NCBI GenBank assembly: GCA_009783025.1
Contig: WRHY01000004.1
Coordinates: 101,728-165,727 of the forward strand
DNA from: Desulfovibrionaceae bacterium
GTDB taxonomy: Bacteria > Desulfobacterota > Desulfovibrionia > Desulfovibrionales > Desulfovibrionaceae
DNA length: 64,000 nt
Direction: 5' to 3'
The position numbers and the translations under genes are program-made. Under the pieces are notes generated by a model, which saw only the letters and a list, made by a program, of their open reading frames with translations, was not told the origin of the DNA and searched no databases. This document shows, piece after piece, positions 26,258-36,102 of this stretch (its first letter is position 1; each line of letters opens with the position of its first letter).

Positions 26258-27991
26258 ATGGAAAGCAGTCGCGAGACTGTCATAATGGTGGACGACGATA
26301 TCACCAACCTGACTTTTGGAAAAAATAACCTGTCCGGCAGTTACAACGTTTTTACCGCGCCGTCCGGGAAAAAAATGTTTATGCTTCTCGAAAAAGTGGC
26401 GCCGGCACTGATATTATTGGATATTGAGATGCCGGAGGAAGACGGATACGCCGTTATAAAAAAACTGAAAGCCTCAAAGCATACTGCCCATATACCCGTT
26501 ATCTTCCTGACGGCAAAAATCGACCCCGAAAGCGAAGTCAAAGGGCTTAACCTCGGCGCGGTGGACTATATCACCAAGCCGTTTTCTCCGGAACTGCTGA
26601 ACAAGCGGGTGGAACTGCACATCCTGTTTGAAAAGCAGAAGCAGGATTTGCTGAAGTACAGCCGCAGTTTGGAGAGCGAGGTCAATAAAAAGACCAGGAC
26701 GGTTTTTGAGCTGCAAAACGCGATTCTCAAGACAGTGGCGGAGCTTGTGGAGTGCCGGGACAGCGTGACAGGCGGCCACATTGAAAGAACACAGCACTAT
26801 CTCAGCCTTCTTGTGGATTTCCTGCTGGAACACAATATTTACTCTGAAGAACTGTTATCGTGGGATATCAACTTGTTTCTCATGTCCTCGCAACTGCACG
26901 ACGTAGGCAAAATCTCCATTAAAGACGATATCCTGCTGAAGCAGGGCAAGCTGACCGACGAAGAATTTGAGGAGATGAAGAAGCATGCCGCTCTCGGCGT
27001 GGACATTATCAAACGGATAGAGGAAAACACGACTGAAAATGAGTTTTTGCATTTTGCCGAGGCAGTTGCGGGCACGCACCATGAGAAGTGGAACGGAACA
27101 GGCTATCCGTATGGGCTGAAAGGCCGCGACATACCGCTGCAGGGGCGGCTGATGGCGATCGTCGATGTTTACGATGCTCTGACCAACGATCGTCCATACA
27201 AAAAAGCGTTCACGCATGAGGAAGCAATAGACATTATCCGCAATGGGAAGGGCACGCATTTTGACCCGCTGATCGCCGAGGTCTTTCTCGCCCATGAGAA
27301 AGAGTTCAATTGCGGGACGGCAGAGGCAATGAGCGGCGGCGGCGCGCATGCACGGCTCAAATCCTCCGGCAACCTGCACACGACCATGAAGATGGTTGCC
27401 AATATAGCCGGTATAATGGATATACGCAGCGGCACGGAAAACGGCCATATGCAGGAATACCTGAAAATCTTCATAAACGCCCTGTTACAGCATGAGCAAT
27501 TCAAGGATGAAATCGCGGCCTGGGACATGGAGCTTTTCCTTATGTCGGCGCATCTGCACGACGTAGGCAAGATAGCGGTGGCCGACAAGATATTGAATAA
27601 GGCGGGAAAACTTACGAGTGAGGAATATGAGGATGTGAAAGGCCACGCGAACTTCGGGGTCAAGATAATCCACCAAATCAGGGAAAACGTGGACAACGGC
27701 AGCCTGCTGCACCACGCCGAAGCTCTGGCCGGCAGCCACCATGAAAAATGGGACGGCACGGGCTACCCGCAGGGACTGAAAGGCACGGGCATCCCGCTAC
27801 AGGGCAGGATTATGGCCATAGTCGATGTCTACGAAGCTCTGGTCAACGACCGGCCCCACAGGGGCAGCCACAGCCACCAGGAGGCCGTGAATACTATAAA
27901 AAGCCTCAGCGGGACGCATTTTGACCCTGATCTTGTGGCTGTTTTCCTCGACTGCGAAAAAGCCTTTGCGCAGGTGGGGCCGGCTGGATGA
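26258..27991 (+). CDS. Response regulator with two tandem HD-GYP domains
   Basis: A 577-residue cytoplasmic protein. Residues about 8-128 form a receiver: IMVDDDITN, the phosphoacceptor in LILLDIEMPEEDGY, FLTAK and YITKPF. A coiled segment leads to a first HD-GYP domain (about 165-350) with QLHDVGKI (near 212), THHEKWNGTGYP (near 280) and GRLMAIVDVYDAL. A second HD-GYP domain (about 375-570) repeats the same motifs: HLHDVGKI (near 433), SHHEKWDGTGYP and GRIMAIVDVYEAL. Both copies keep the HD and GYP residues, so both may be active c-di-GMP phosphodiesterases. AAGGAGG lies five bases before the ATG at 26258. Its stop overlaps the next gene's ATG (ATGA), which pairs it with the hybrid kinase. 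Confidence 0.92.
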   Translation: MESSRETVIMVDDDITNLTFGKNNLSGSYNVFTAPSGKKMFMLLEKVAPALILLDIEMPEEDGYAVIKKLKASKHTAHIPVIFLTAKIDPESEVKGLNLGAVDYITKPFSPELLNKRVELHILFEKQKQDLLKYSRSLESEVNKKTRTVFELQNAILKTVAELVECRDSVTGGHIERTQHYLSLLVDFLLEHNIYSEELLSWDINLFLMSSQLHDVGKISIKDDILLKQGKLTDEEFEEMKKHAALGVDIIKRIEENTTENEFLHFAEAVAGTHHEKWNGTGYPYGLKGRDIPLQGRLMAIVDVYDALTNDRPYKKAFTHEEAIDIIRNGKGTHFDPLIAEVFLAHEKEFNCGTAEAMSGGGAHARLKSSGNLHTTMKMVANIAGIMDIRSGTENGHMQEYLKIFINALLQHEQFKDEIAAWDMELFLMSAHLHDVGKIAVADKILNKAGKLTSEEYEDVKGHANFGVKIIHQIRENVDNGSLLHHAEALAGSHHEKWDGTGYPQGLKGTGIPLQGRIMAIVDVYEALVNDRPHRGSHSHQEAVNTIKSLSGTHFDPDLVAVFLDCEKAFAQVGPAG

Positions 27992-30900
27992 AAACATACG
28001 CAAAGAGAATAATCGCGCTTCTTCTCTTGCTTGGCGTCGCGGCATACTTTTGGGCCGGGTGTTCCGAGAAACCGGGAAAACTCCCTGGCGATACGAAAAC
28101 AAACATGCGCGACATTGCGTCTTTTCGGGACATTCCGGGGATAACCGATGAAGAAATAGCGGCGATAGAAAACCTCATCTCCAAGCGCGACAGTTTTTCA
28201 TTCGGGAGCCTGGGCACGACAGAGACGTTCCGGCAGCCGGACGGCACCTATACCGGCTTTACGGTCATGTTCCGCGAGCTACTGTCCGGCCTTTTCGGCA
28301 TCCCGTTCGTCCTGCGGGAATATACGGACTGGACGGTCTTGAAAGACGACATCGACAGCCTGGAAACTGACTTCTCGAGTGAATTCACCCCGACGCCCGA
28401 GCGGAAGCAGGCCTATTTGATGACGCTTCCTGTCGCGGAGCGTTCGCTCGGCGTCTTTACCTGCGCCGCCTGTGAAGGCGCTCCCATCGTAACGTCCGAA
28501 GACGGCCTTAACGGTTGGACAATAGGGTTTTTTGCCGGGACGATCACCGCGCAATCCATCCGGGATGCTTATCCCGAGATACGATTTAAAACCGTTAATC
28601 TGCACTCTACCGCGGAAGTGGTCGAACAACTGCAAGCCGGCGCAATAGACGCATTTATAGTAGACTACCCCTTTGCCCTCTCTTTTGAGAAATACGATTC
28701 CATTCAGGCCAGGGAAATGTTCCCGCTGATATACACCCCTGTTTCATTGACGACCAGGAACCCCGAATATGCACCCCTCATTTCAGCGGTCAACAAATAT
28801 ATCTTGTCCGGCGGTATCGACAGGCTGCACGAATTATACATACAAGGGAATATTGAATATACGAAGTACGCCTTACATGCGTCCCTCACTGACGAAGAAA
28901 AGGCCTATATAGCGAATTTATCCGCGGCAGGCGCAAAAGTGCCTGTCGTTTTAGAGGCCGACAACTACCCGGTTTGTTTTTATAACGCGCAGGAAAAGGC
29001 GTTTCAGGGTATTGTTCCGGATTTTCTGGCGGAAATAAGCCTTATCAGCGGTATAGAGTTTGAAGTCGTGAACGATGAAAACACGCCGTGGAACGAGATG
29101 CTTGACATGCTCAGCTCGGGCAGGGCGGCGCTGATATCACAATTACTGTATACAGAGGAGCGGGCGGAGAACTTTCTTTTTTCCTACCTCCCTTATACCA
29201 CCTCCCATTATGCCCTGCTGTCAAGGTCTGATTACCCGTATTTGAAAATGTATCAGGTAGAGAGGCTAACGGTCGGCGTTGGAGAAGATTCCGCTTACGC
29301 CGCTATATTTAAAAAATATTTTCCGAACCACGGCAACGTAAAATACTATCCTTCTCAGGATGAAGTACTGGACGCGCTTGAGCGCGGCGAAGTGGACCTT
29401 GTCATGGCTTCCGAGCATGTGCTTCTTACCTTGTTGAATTATCGGGAAAAGACCGGATTTAAAGTCAATATCCGTTTCAATTCGCCGTTGGAGGAATCGT
29501 ATTTAGGGTACAACAAAAATGAAAAAATGCTGCGTTCAATTTTTTACAAAACCCGTCAGCATCTCAATATCGAACGAATTGAAGGAGACTGGATAAAGAA
29601 AACTTTTGACTATGAAAAAAAATATGTCCATCAGCGTTCAACAGCCGTTATCATAGCCGCCATTGTCCTGTTGTTGCTGTTTGTTCTGCTCGCCATCCTT
29701 TTTATAAAGAACAACAACAAAAACAAAGAGATTCAGAGGGTTAACAGGCGCGTCCGCATTATGCTCGATAAGACTCCTCTCGTTTGCACTTTGTGGGACA
29801 GAAATTTCAAAATATACGACTGCAACAAGAAAGCCGTCAGACTGTTCAAGCTGAAAGACAAGCAGGAATATATAGACCGGTTTCACGAACTGTCGCCGGA
29901 GCGCCAGCCGGACGGGAGGCTTTCAGCCGAAGCAATGGATAGGAATCTCAGGAAAGCATACGAAGAGGGCCGGTATGCTTTTGAATGGCTGCATCAGGCG
30001 TTGGACGGCACGCTGATCCCCATGGAAGTCACGCTTGTCCGCGTTTACGGCGCAAGGGATTATATCCTCACGGGATACGCGCGGGATTTGCGGGCGCATA
30101 GAAAAATGATGGAGGAAATCAAGAAACGGGATGTCCTGCTGCATGCGGTGAATCACGTGGCAGCCGTTCTGCTCCAGTCAGAACCCGATCAGTTCACCAA
30201 CGACCTGTACCGGAGCCTGGGTATGCTGGCTTCGGTCGTTGACGTTGACCGTGTGCGTATCTGGAGGAATCATACAGATAACGACGGTTTCCGCTACACG
30301 CCGTTGTATGAATGGCCGGAAGGCTCGGAACTTCAGCGGGACGGCAAATACACGGTACATATGCCGCATGGCGAGATTATACCCGGCTGGGAAAGCTCAG
30401 GCATACTGTCAAAAGGCGGGAGCATAAACAGCCTGGTCCGCGACCTGTCCCCGGCGGAACAGGCGCGGCTTTCCCCGCAGGGCATAGTATCCGTCCTTGT
30501 AGTACCGGTATTGTTGCAGGATTACTTTTGGGGCTTTGTGGGGTTTTATGACAGCCATAACGAACGCCGGTTTTCGGAAAACGAGGAAGCGATACTGCGT
30601 TCCGGCAGCCTGTTGATCGCCAATGCCTTGCTGCGCAACGAAATGATGCTGAGCATCAGCACTTCCGCCGCGCAGATTGAAGCCGTAATCACACACTATC
30701 CGGGCATTATCTACTGCGTTGACAAGGATGAATCGATCGTGCTTTTCAACGGTACGTATCTCAAACAGTTCGATTTCACCGCGGAACGCATTGTCGGCAA
30801 AAAGCTTGGCGAGTCCAAATCCGACCTTCTGCATTCGGATATCATCGCCAATACCCGCAAAACCTTTATTGAAGGCCCGCAGGACTGGGTGTCTGAACAT

Positions 30901-33189
30901 GTCGACAGGATTTTTCACATACGCACGGCGCCTATATATGCCGACAATGGAACAGTGCTCTATGTAGTGGGCAGTATCGATGACATCACGGATATGGTGA
31001 CATTGCAAAATGAGCTTAAGGAAGCGTTATTGGATGCCTATGAGGCCAGCAACGCGAAAAGTGACTTTTTGGCGCAGATGAGCCACGAGATACGCACCCC
31101 GATGAATGCGATCATCGGCATGACCGAGCTTGCCCTGCGTTCGGCAAACTGGGAAATTGCCCGCGACTACATCATGGAGACCAAACTGGCGGGCGCGAAC
31201 CTTTTGTCCCTCATCAACGATATACTGGATTTATCAAAAATCGAATCGGGCAAACTGACCATACTGCCGGTAAACTATCTGTTTTCCTCTCTTATCAACG
31301 ACGTTATCAGCATAATCAAGATGAGGCTGATCGAATCCCATGTGCGTTTCGTGGTAAACATTGACAGCGACATACCCAACGCGCTGATCGGGGATGAATT
31401 GAGAATCCGCCAGCTCCTGATCAACCTTTTGAGCAACGCCGTCAAGTATACGGAACAAGGCTTTGTTTCCCTGCTCATTTGCGGCGAACACAAGGATGAG
31501 CATACTGTGGAGCTTACCATTGAGGTTAAGGACAGCGGCATAGGCATCAAGCAGGAGCACATTGGTGAACTGTTCGGCGCCTTTATCAAATTCGATGAGG
31601 AAAAGAACAGGAATATAGAAGGGACGGGATTAGGACTTGCCATAACGCACAGTATTGTGACCGCGATGGGCGGCAGCATCACCGTTGCATCCGAATATGG
31701 CAAGGGCAGCACATTTACCGTCACGCTGCCGCAAAAAATACACACGGCCGATAAAATGGCCTCTGTGGAAAACCCCGGCGAAAAGGCTGTTTTCATCTTT
31801 GAACGCAGGGAAATCTATGCCAATTCCATCATGTTCGCGCTGAACAGCCTGGGTGTGAAGTACACGTTGGCGACAAACGAACATGAGTTGGAGGAAAAAC
31901 TCGCGGGCAAGAACTATGCGTTCATATTCGTATCAGACGTGCTGTTTGGAAAACACAAAGACCTGGTGAAAAGCCACAGCGCCAACTCACGGCTCGTGCT
32001 GCTCACGGAGTTTGGCGAAGCAACTTCAAATAAAGATCTGCCGGCTCTTTCAATGCCCGTTTACGCCTTGCCTATCGCCAATATCATGAATGGCCTGTCG
32101 GAAAGCTTTGCGTACAATACGAGCAAAGAGTCTGTGGCGAGGTTTACCGCGCCGGACGCAAAGATTCTGATCGTTGACGATATAAATACAAATTTGCGGG
32201 TGGCCGCCGGTCTGTTGCAGCCGTATCATATGCAGGTGGATTTATGTAAGAGCGGCATGGAAGCGATCGAGGCCCTCAAGTCAAAACATCACGATGTGGT
32301 CTTCATGGATCACAGGATGCCGGAAATGGACGGCGTCGAGACGACGCGGCGCATACGGGCAATGAGCAATGAAGACCCGTATTATGACAACGTGCCGATA
32401 ATCGCGCTGACCGCGAACGCCACATCCGGCATGAGAGAAATATTTTTGGAAAACGGCTTTACCGATTATTTGTCAAAACCGATTGATACGATCGCATTAA
32501 ATGCTCTTCTTGAAAGGTGGATTCCGAAAGAAAAGCAACAGCAATCATCTTCAGTTACCGGCTCTTATCCTGCCGTGGACACGCGGGAGATACAAATCGA
32601 GATCAGCGGGATAAATGTCAAAAAAGGCCTTTCCCTTACAGGTGGGGCGTATGAACGCTATCTGGACACGCTTGCGACATTCCGCGAGGACGGGCTGGAA
32701 AAAATCGAAAAAATCAAGAAAAGCCTGGCGGACGGCGATTTGCCCCTGTACACGACCTATGTTCACGCTCTGAAAAGCGCGGCCGCAAATATCGGCGCCG
32801 AAGAACTGTCCAAAGCCGCGTATGCGCTGGAAACAGCCGGAAGAGACGGAAATACAGGCTACATTGAAGCGCATAACAACGGCTTTTTAGAATCTTTGCA
32901 AACCATTCTGAGCAATATACACAGCGCAATAGCGGCGAAAAATGAAAAAGAAGCCGGCGAAAAAGGCCGCCTGGACAGGGAGTTATTCAACGCCGAGCTT
33001 GAGAACTTAAAGACAGCGCTTGAGAGCATGGATGCCGAGGCCATGGACAATACATTTGACAGTCTCAAGGCCATGCCGCTCTCCGAGGATATGGCAGCCG
33101 CCGTCAGAAATATATCCTATGCCGTTATGATGGCCGAATATGACAAAGCCGTCGCGCTGATGGAATCTCTGCTGCGGCAAAGCGGCTGA
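27988..33189 (+). CDS. Giant hybrid histidine kinase with twin solute-binding sensor domains
   Basis: A 1733-residue membrane protein. A signal segment (residues 6-24, ending WAGC) is followed by two bacterial solute-binding (PBPb) domains, about 45-290 and 318-545, which would sense a ligand in the periplasm. A transmembrane helix (about 551-573), a PAS domain (about 585-700), a GAF-like domain (about 715-880) and a second PAS (about 885-1005) follow. The HisKA box is FLAQMSHEIRTPMNAI (His near 1034). The ATPase has NLLSNAVKYTE, DSGIGI and GTGLGL. A degenerate receiver-like region (about 1265-1385) comes before a true receiver (VVFMDHRMPEMDG, Asp near 1441) and a C-terminal HPt domain (THVHALKSAAAN-like, His near 1592). 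The likely output partner is the HD-GYP regulator, coupled by ATGA. Confidence 0.93.
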   Translation: MKTYAKRIIALLLLLGVAAYFWAGCSEKPGKLPGDTKTNMRDIASFRDIPGITDEEIAAIENLISKRDSFSFGSLGTTETFRQPDGTYTGFTVMFRELLSGLFGIPFVLREYTDWTVLKDDIDSLETDFSSEFTPTPERKQAYLMTLPVAERSLGVFTCAACEGAPIVTSEDGLNGWTIGFFAGTITAQSIRDAYPEIRFKTVNLHSTAEVVEQLQAGAIDAFIVDYPFALSFEKYDSIQAREMFPLIYTPVSLTTRNPEYAPLISAVNKYILSGGIDRLHELYIQGNIEYTKYALHASLTDEEKAYIANLSAAGAKVPVVLEADNYPVCFYNAQEKAFQGIVPDFLAEISLISGIEFEVVNDENTPWNEMLDMLSSGRAALISQLLYTEERAENFLFSYLPYTTSHYALLSRSDYPYLKMYQVERLTVGVGEDSAYAAIFKKYFPNHGNVKYYPSQDEVLDALERGEVDLVMASEHVLLTLLNYREKTGFKVNIRFNSPLEESYLGYNKNEKMLRSIFYKTRQHLNIERIEGDWIKKTFDYEKKYVHQRSTAVIIAAIVLLLLFVLLAILFIKNNNKNKEIQRVNRRVRIMLDKTPLVCTLWDRNFKIYDCNKKAVRLFKLKDKQEYIDRFHELSPERQPDGRLSAEAMDRNLRKAYEEGRYAFEWLHQALDGTLIPMEVTLVRVYGARDYILTGYARDLRAHRKMMEEIKKRDVLLHAVNHVAAVLLQSEPDQFTNDLYRSLGMLASVVDVDRVRIWRNHTDNDGFRYTPLYEWPEGSELQRDGKYTVHMPHGEIIPGWESSGILSKGGSINSLVRDLSPAEQARLSPQGIVSVLVVPVLLQDYFWGFVGFYDSHNERRFSENEEAILRSGSLLIANALLRNEMMLSISTSAAQIEAVITHYPGIIYCVDKDESIVLFNGTYLKQFDFTAERIVGKKLGESKSDLLHSDIIANTRKTFIEGPQDWVSEHVDRIFHIRTAPIYADNGTVLYVVGSIDDITDMVTLQNELKEALLDAYEASNAKSDFLAQMSHEIRTPMNAIIGMTELALRSANWEIARDYIMETKLAGANLLSLINDILDLSKIESGKLTILPVNYLFSSLINDVISIIKMRLIESHVRFVVNIDSDIPNALIGDELRIRQLLINLLSNAVKYTEQGFVSLLICGEHKDEHTVELTIEVKDSGIGIKQEHIGELFGAFIKFDEEKNRNIEGTGLGLAITHSIVTAMGGSITVASEYGKGSTFTVTLPQKIHTADKMASVENPGEKAVFIFERREIYANSIMFALNSLGVKYTLATNEHELEEKLAGKNYAFIFVSDVLFGKHKDLVKSHSANSRLVLLTEFGEATSNKDLPALSMPVYALPIANIMNGLSESFAYNTSKESVARFTAPDAKILIVDDINTNLRVAAGLLQPYHMQVDLCKSGMEAIEALKSKHHDVVFMDHRMPEMDGVETTRRIRAMSNEDPYYDNVPIIALTANATSGMREIFLENGFTDYLSKPIDTIALNALLERWIPKEKQQQSSSVTGSYPAVDTREIQIEISGINVKKGLSLTGGAYERYLDTLATFREDGLEKIEKIKKSLADGDLPLYTTYVHALKSAAANIGAEELSKAAYALETAGRDGNTGYIEAHNNGFLESLQTILSNIHSAIAAKNEKEAGEKGRLDRELFNAELENLKTALESMDAEAMDNTFDSLKAMPLSEDMAAAVRNISYAVMMAEYDKAVALMESLLRQSG

Positions 33190-33220
33190 TTTCACACATT
33201 CCCCGTTCACGGTCCACGTT

Positions 33221-33283
33221 ACCCGGCTCTTTTTGCAAAGGGCCGGGTTCCTTGCTTTTGGAGCAAAAGCCCTTATTGGGAAA
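33221..33283. repeat. Partial family C element upstream of dapB (C3)
   Basis: ACCCGGCTCTTTTTGCAAAG, then GGCCGGGTTCCTTGCTTTTG and GAGCAAAAGCCCTTATTGGG. It matches the right part of the element at 52557-52605, without the core hairpin. The 33190-33412 gap holds nothing else that I recognise apart from the dapB ribosome site. Confidence 0.65.
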
Positions 33284-33412
33284 GCCCTCACGCTGTTCAG
33301 CCCTTTTCCTTGTCCGGGTAAGAAAAAAGCGCGGACTGGCGGTTTTCCCTACAATGCGCTACATAAGAGAAACGGTATCAAAAAAGCAGGCCACTTTCAT
33401 AAGGAGCAGGTC

Positions 33413-34192
33413 ATGGGTATTCCGGTTATTGTCATGGGAGCGGCAGGCAGGATGGGAGCGATTCTGACCCGCCTGGTGCGTGAAAGCGATGATCTGCAAC
33501 TGGCCGGTGTGGTGGAGAGAAAGGAAAAAGCAACGGAACTGAGCAATCTCGGCTGCCCTGTTGCAACAGACATCGCCTCTCTGCTCGATACGCTCCCCAA
33601 AGCGGTGATCATTGATTTCACCGCGCCCGTTGTATCGCTGGCAACCGCGCGGGCCGCCGCCCGGACAGGCGCCGCGCACGTTATCGGCACCACGGGACTT
33701 TCCGCCGAGGAACGCGCGGAACTTGAAGGACTGGCCGTCAAAACGCCCCTGTTCTGGTCGCCGAACATGAGCGTCGGCGTGAACGTGCTGCTGAAGGTGC
33801 TTCCTGAACTGACCCGTCTTCTGGGCGATGACTATGATGTTGAGCTGGCCGAAATCCACCACAACAAGAAAAAAGACTCCCCCAGCGGCACGGCCATGCG
33901 TCTGGCCGAATGCCTTGCCGAGGCCAAGGCCTGGAATCTGGAAGAATCCGCCTGCTATTGCCGCCACGGCATTATCGGAGAACGCCCGAAACAGGAAATC
34001 GGCATCCAGGCCCTGCGCGGCGGCGATGTGGTGGGCGTGCACACCGTCTATTATTTCGGGCCCGGAGAACGCATTGAAGTCACCCATCAGGCGCATTCGC
34101 GGGAAAACTTCGCCAACGGAGCCCTGCGGGCCGTGCGTTGGCTGCATGGCGCGGCGCCGGGCAGGCTCTACAGTATGCAGGATGTATTGTAG
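33413..34192 (+). CDS. dapB: 4-hydroxy-tetrahydrodipicolinate reductase
   Basis: A 259-residue enzyme reducing the dihydrodipicolinate intermediate in lysine and diaminopimelate synthesis. It has VMGAAGRMGAIL (dinucleotide binding), VIIDFTAPV, GTTGLS and NMSVGVNVLLKV. The catalytic signature is EIHHNKKKDSPSGTAMR, and GEREIGIQALRGGDVVG-like sequence follows. The start at 33413 has AAGGAG six bases upstream; the frame extends further back without support. The TAG stop (34190-34192) abuts a hairpin element. Confidence 0.96.
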   Translation: MGIPVIVMGAAGRMGAILTRLVRESDDLQLAGVVERKEKATELSNLGCPVATDIASLLDTLPKAVIIDFTAPVVSLATARAAARTGAAHVIGTTGLSAEERAELEGLAVKTPLFWSPNMSVGVNVLLKVLPELTRLLGDDYDVELAEIHHNKKKDSPSGTAMRLAECLAEAKAWNLEESACYCRHGIIGERPKQEIGIQALRGGDVVGVHTVYYFGPGERIEVTHQAHSRENFANGALRAVRWLHGAAPGRLYSMQDVL

Positions 34193-34360
34193 AGCGTGTC
34201 GCCACGAGGGTTTTTTTGCTCCCTGTCTGCGTCAGAAAAGCTTTTTATTCCAGTCGAGTACCATAAGAGTACACTCCTTCCATAAAAAGCTTTTCTTCCT
34301 TGGCAGAAACCAAAAATCCTCCTCGTGACGACACGCTCCAGGGGGCAGAGCCCCTCCAAA
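34191..34360. repeat. Core-I element with different arms, plus a mini family A hairpin (C5)
   Basis: The arms AGCGTGTCGCCACGAGG and CCTCGTGACGACACGCTCC (34191-34339) enclose a core-I hairpin in inverted orientation (GAGTACCATAAGAGTACACTC). A short family A hairpin (GGGGGCAGAGCCCCTCC) follows at about 34341-34358, just before nadE. The core is the same as in the B and C families although the arms differ. Confidence 0.8.
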
Positions 34361-34381
34361 AATATAATCAGGACGGTGACA

Positions 34382-36052
34382 ATGAAAGTCGCGCTCATAC
34401 AGAGCAATCCGGTTACCGGAGCCCTGAGGGATAACATGGCGGCGCTTGAAGCGGCGCTGCTGGACGCTTCCGGGCAGGGGGCGGACTTGTGTGTGGCCCC
34501 TGAACTGGCCCTGTGCGGTCCGAACCCTTGCGATCTGCTGATCAGAGAGGGGTTTATCGCTGACTGCCGGACCGTGTTGCAGGAAGCGGCAGGGCGTTTG
34601 GCCGCGCATTCCGCTGTCCCGCCCCTGCTGCTCGGCGCGCCTGTGGCCAACCCGGTCCCGCAGGGCAAGCGCCTGCAAAATTGCGCGGTGCTCCTGCATG
34701 AAGGCAAGGTACGGGTCATCAGCCGCAAAGTGCTGATTCCTTCCGGAGGCGGGCATAACGACGCGCGTTATTTTGAACCCGGCGTGGCCTGCGGCGTGTT
34801 GCATCATAGAGGTTGGCGTTTTGTCATTACCTTGGGGCAGGATATTTGGAACGATCCCACGTTCTGGCAGGGGCAGAGGACGTTTTCCGCCGATCCCGTG
34901 GCCGACTTCATTGCCGGGGGCGGGGCGGACGGCCTGATCAACCTGACGGCGCTGCCGTATGAACAGGGTCTGACCGGACTGCACCAGCGCATGCTTTCCC
35001 ACCTGGCCCGGCATTATCGCATTCCCGTGCTCGCGGTTAACCTGACCGGCGGCAATGACTCCCTGATTTATTGCGGCGGGAGCATGGCGCTCAGCGCCAA
35101 CGGGGACCTCCTGGCCCGCGCGCCCTTGTTCCGGGAGTCGCTGCTCATGGCTGATGTTGTCGGCAAAGGTAAAGGGAGCATTGCGGCCGGACTTGAGCGG
35201 GAAGAGGAGCTCTGGCAGGCCATTATGCTGGGTACTCGCGATTTTTCCCGTAAATGCGGGTTCCGCAAGGCCGTGCTCGGCTTGTCGGGAGGCGTGGACT
35301 CGGCTCTGGTGGCGGCTCTTGCCGCCGAAGCTCTCGGACCGGAAAATGTCACGGGCTTATTGATGCCTTCCCCGTATTCCAGCCAGGGCAGCCTTGATGA
35401 CGCCAAGGCCCTGGCGGAAAATCTGGGCATTGCGGCCCATGTGCTGCCGGTAACGCCCATGCTGGAGGCCTATGAGCAGGTCTTTTCCGGGGTTTTTGCC
35501 GGAGGCCTTGCGGGCGTGACGGAGGAAAACATACAGGCGCGTATCCGGGGGAGCCTCCTCATGGCGTATTCCAATCGTTTCGGAGCGCTGTTGCTGTCCA
35601 CCGGCAACAAGTCCGAAGCGGCGGTCGGGTATGGCACCTTGTACGGGGACCTCTGCGGAGGTCTTGCCCCTATTGCCGATCTGTACAAATTTCAGGTGTA
35701 TGCCCTGTGTCGCCTGCATAACGCCGCAAAGCCGCGGACCGCGATACCGGAGTCAATTCTTGATAAAGCGCCGTCAGCGGAGCTCAGGCCGGGGCAGAGG
35801 GATTCTGATTCCCTGCCGCCCTATGAGATTCTCGATCCTTTGCTCAAGGATATTGTGGAAAACGGCGAGAGCCTTTCCCGCCTGGTGGAGAAAGGCTATG
35901 ATCAGGCCATGGCCAGGGAAGTGCTCCGGCTGGTGCGCTTGGCCGAATTCAAACGACACCAGGCTCCGCCCGCCTTGAATCTGTCCAGGCGGGGTTTTGG
36001 CGGAAACTGGGATTATCCCATTGCCAATGCCTACACCAGTATTGGCGAATAA
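34382..36052 (+). CDS. nadE: NAD+ synthase with N-terminal nitrilase-like domain lacking the catalytic Cys
   Basis: A 556-residue two-domain protein. Residues about 1-255 form a nitrilase/glutaminase domain, with LCVAPELALCGPNPCDLL (Glu) and VISRKVLIP (Lys). Residues about 280-556 form the synthetase: VLGLSGGVDSALVAALAAEA (PP-loop), MPSPYSSQGSLDDA, STGNKSEAAVGYGTLYGD and LYKFQVYALCRLHN. In glutamine-dependent enzymes the nitrilase Cys lies in a CEDIW-like motif. Here the matching stretch reads VITLGQDIWND, with Gly for Cys and Gln for Glu. The glutaminase is therefore probably inactive and the enzyme may use free ammonia. The start at 34382 has an AGGA site upstream. Confidence 0.92.
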   Translation: MKVALIQSNPVTGALRDNMAALEAALLDASGQGADLCVAPELALCGPNPCDLLIREGFIADCRTVLQEAAGRLAAHSAVPPLLLGAPVANPVPQGKRLQNCAVLLHEGKVRVISRKVLIPSGGGHNDARYFEPGVACGVLHHRGWRFVITLGQDIWNDPTFWQGQRTFSADPVADFIAGGGADGLINLTALPYEQGLTGLHQRMLSHLARHYRIPVLAVNLTGGNDSLIYCGGSMALSANGDLLARAPLFRESLLMADVVGKGKGSIAAGLEREEELWQAIMLGTRDFSRKCGFRKAVLGLSGGVDSALVAALAAEALGPENVTGLLMPSPYSSQGSLDDAKALAENLGIAAHVLPVTPMLEAYEQVFSGVFAGGLAGVTEENIQARIRGSLLMAYSNRFGALLLSTGNKSEAAVGYGTLYGDLCGGLAPIADLYKFQVYALCRLHNAAKPRTAIPESILDKAPSAELRPGQRDSDSLPPYEILDPLLKDIVENGESLSRLVEKGYDQAMAREVLRLVRLAEFKRHQAPPALNLSRRGFGGNWDYPIANAYTSIGE

Positions 36053-36102
36053 AGCGAGGGCAGTCGGGACTTTCCCCGAATAAATATGTCCGGCGAGGTA
36101 CT

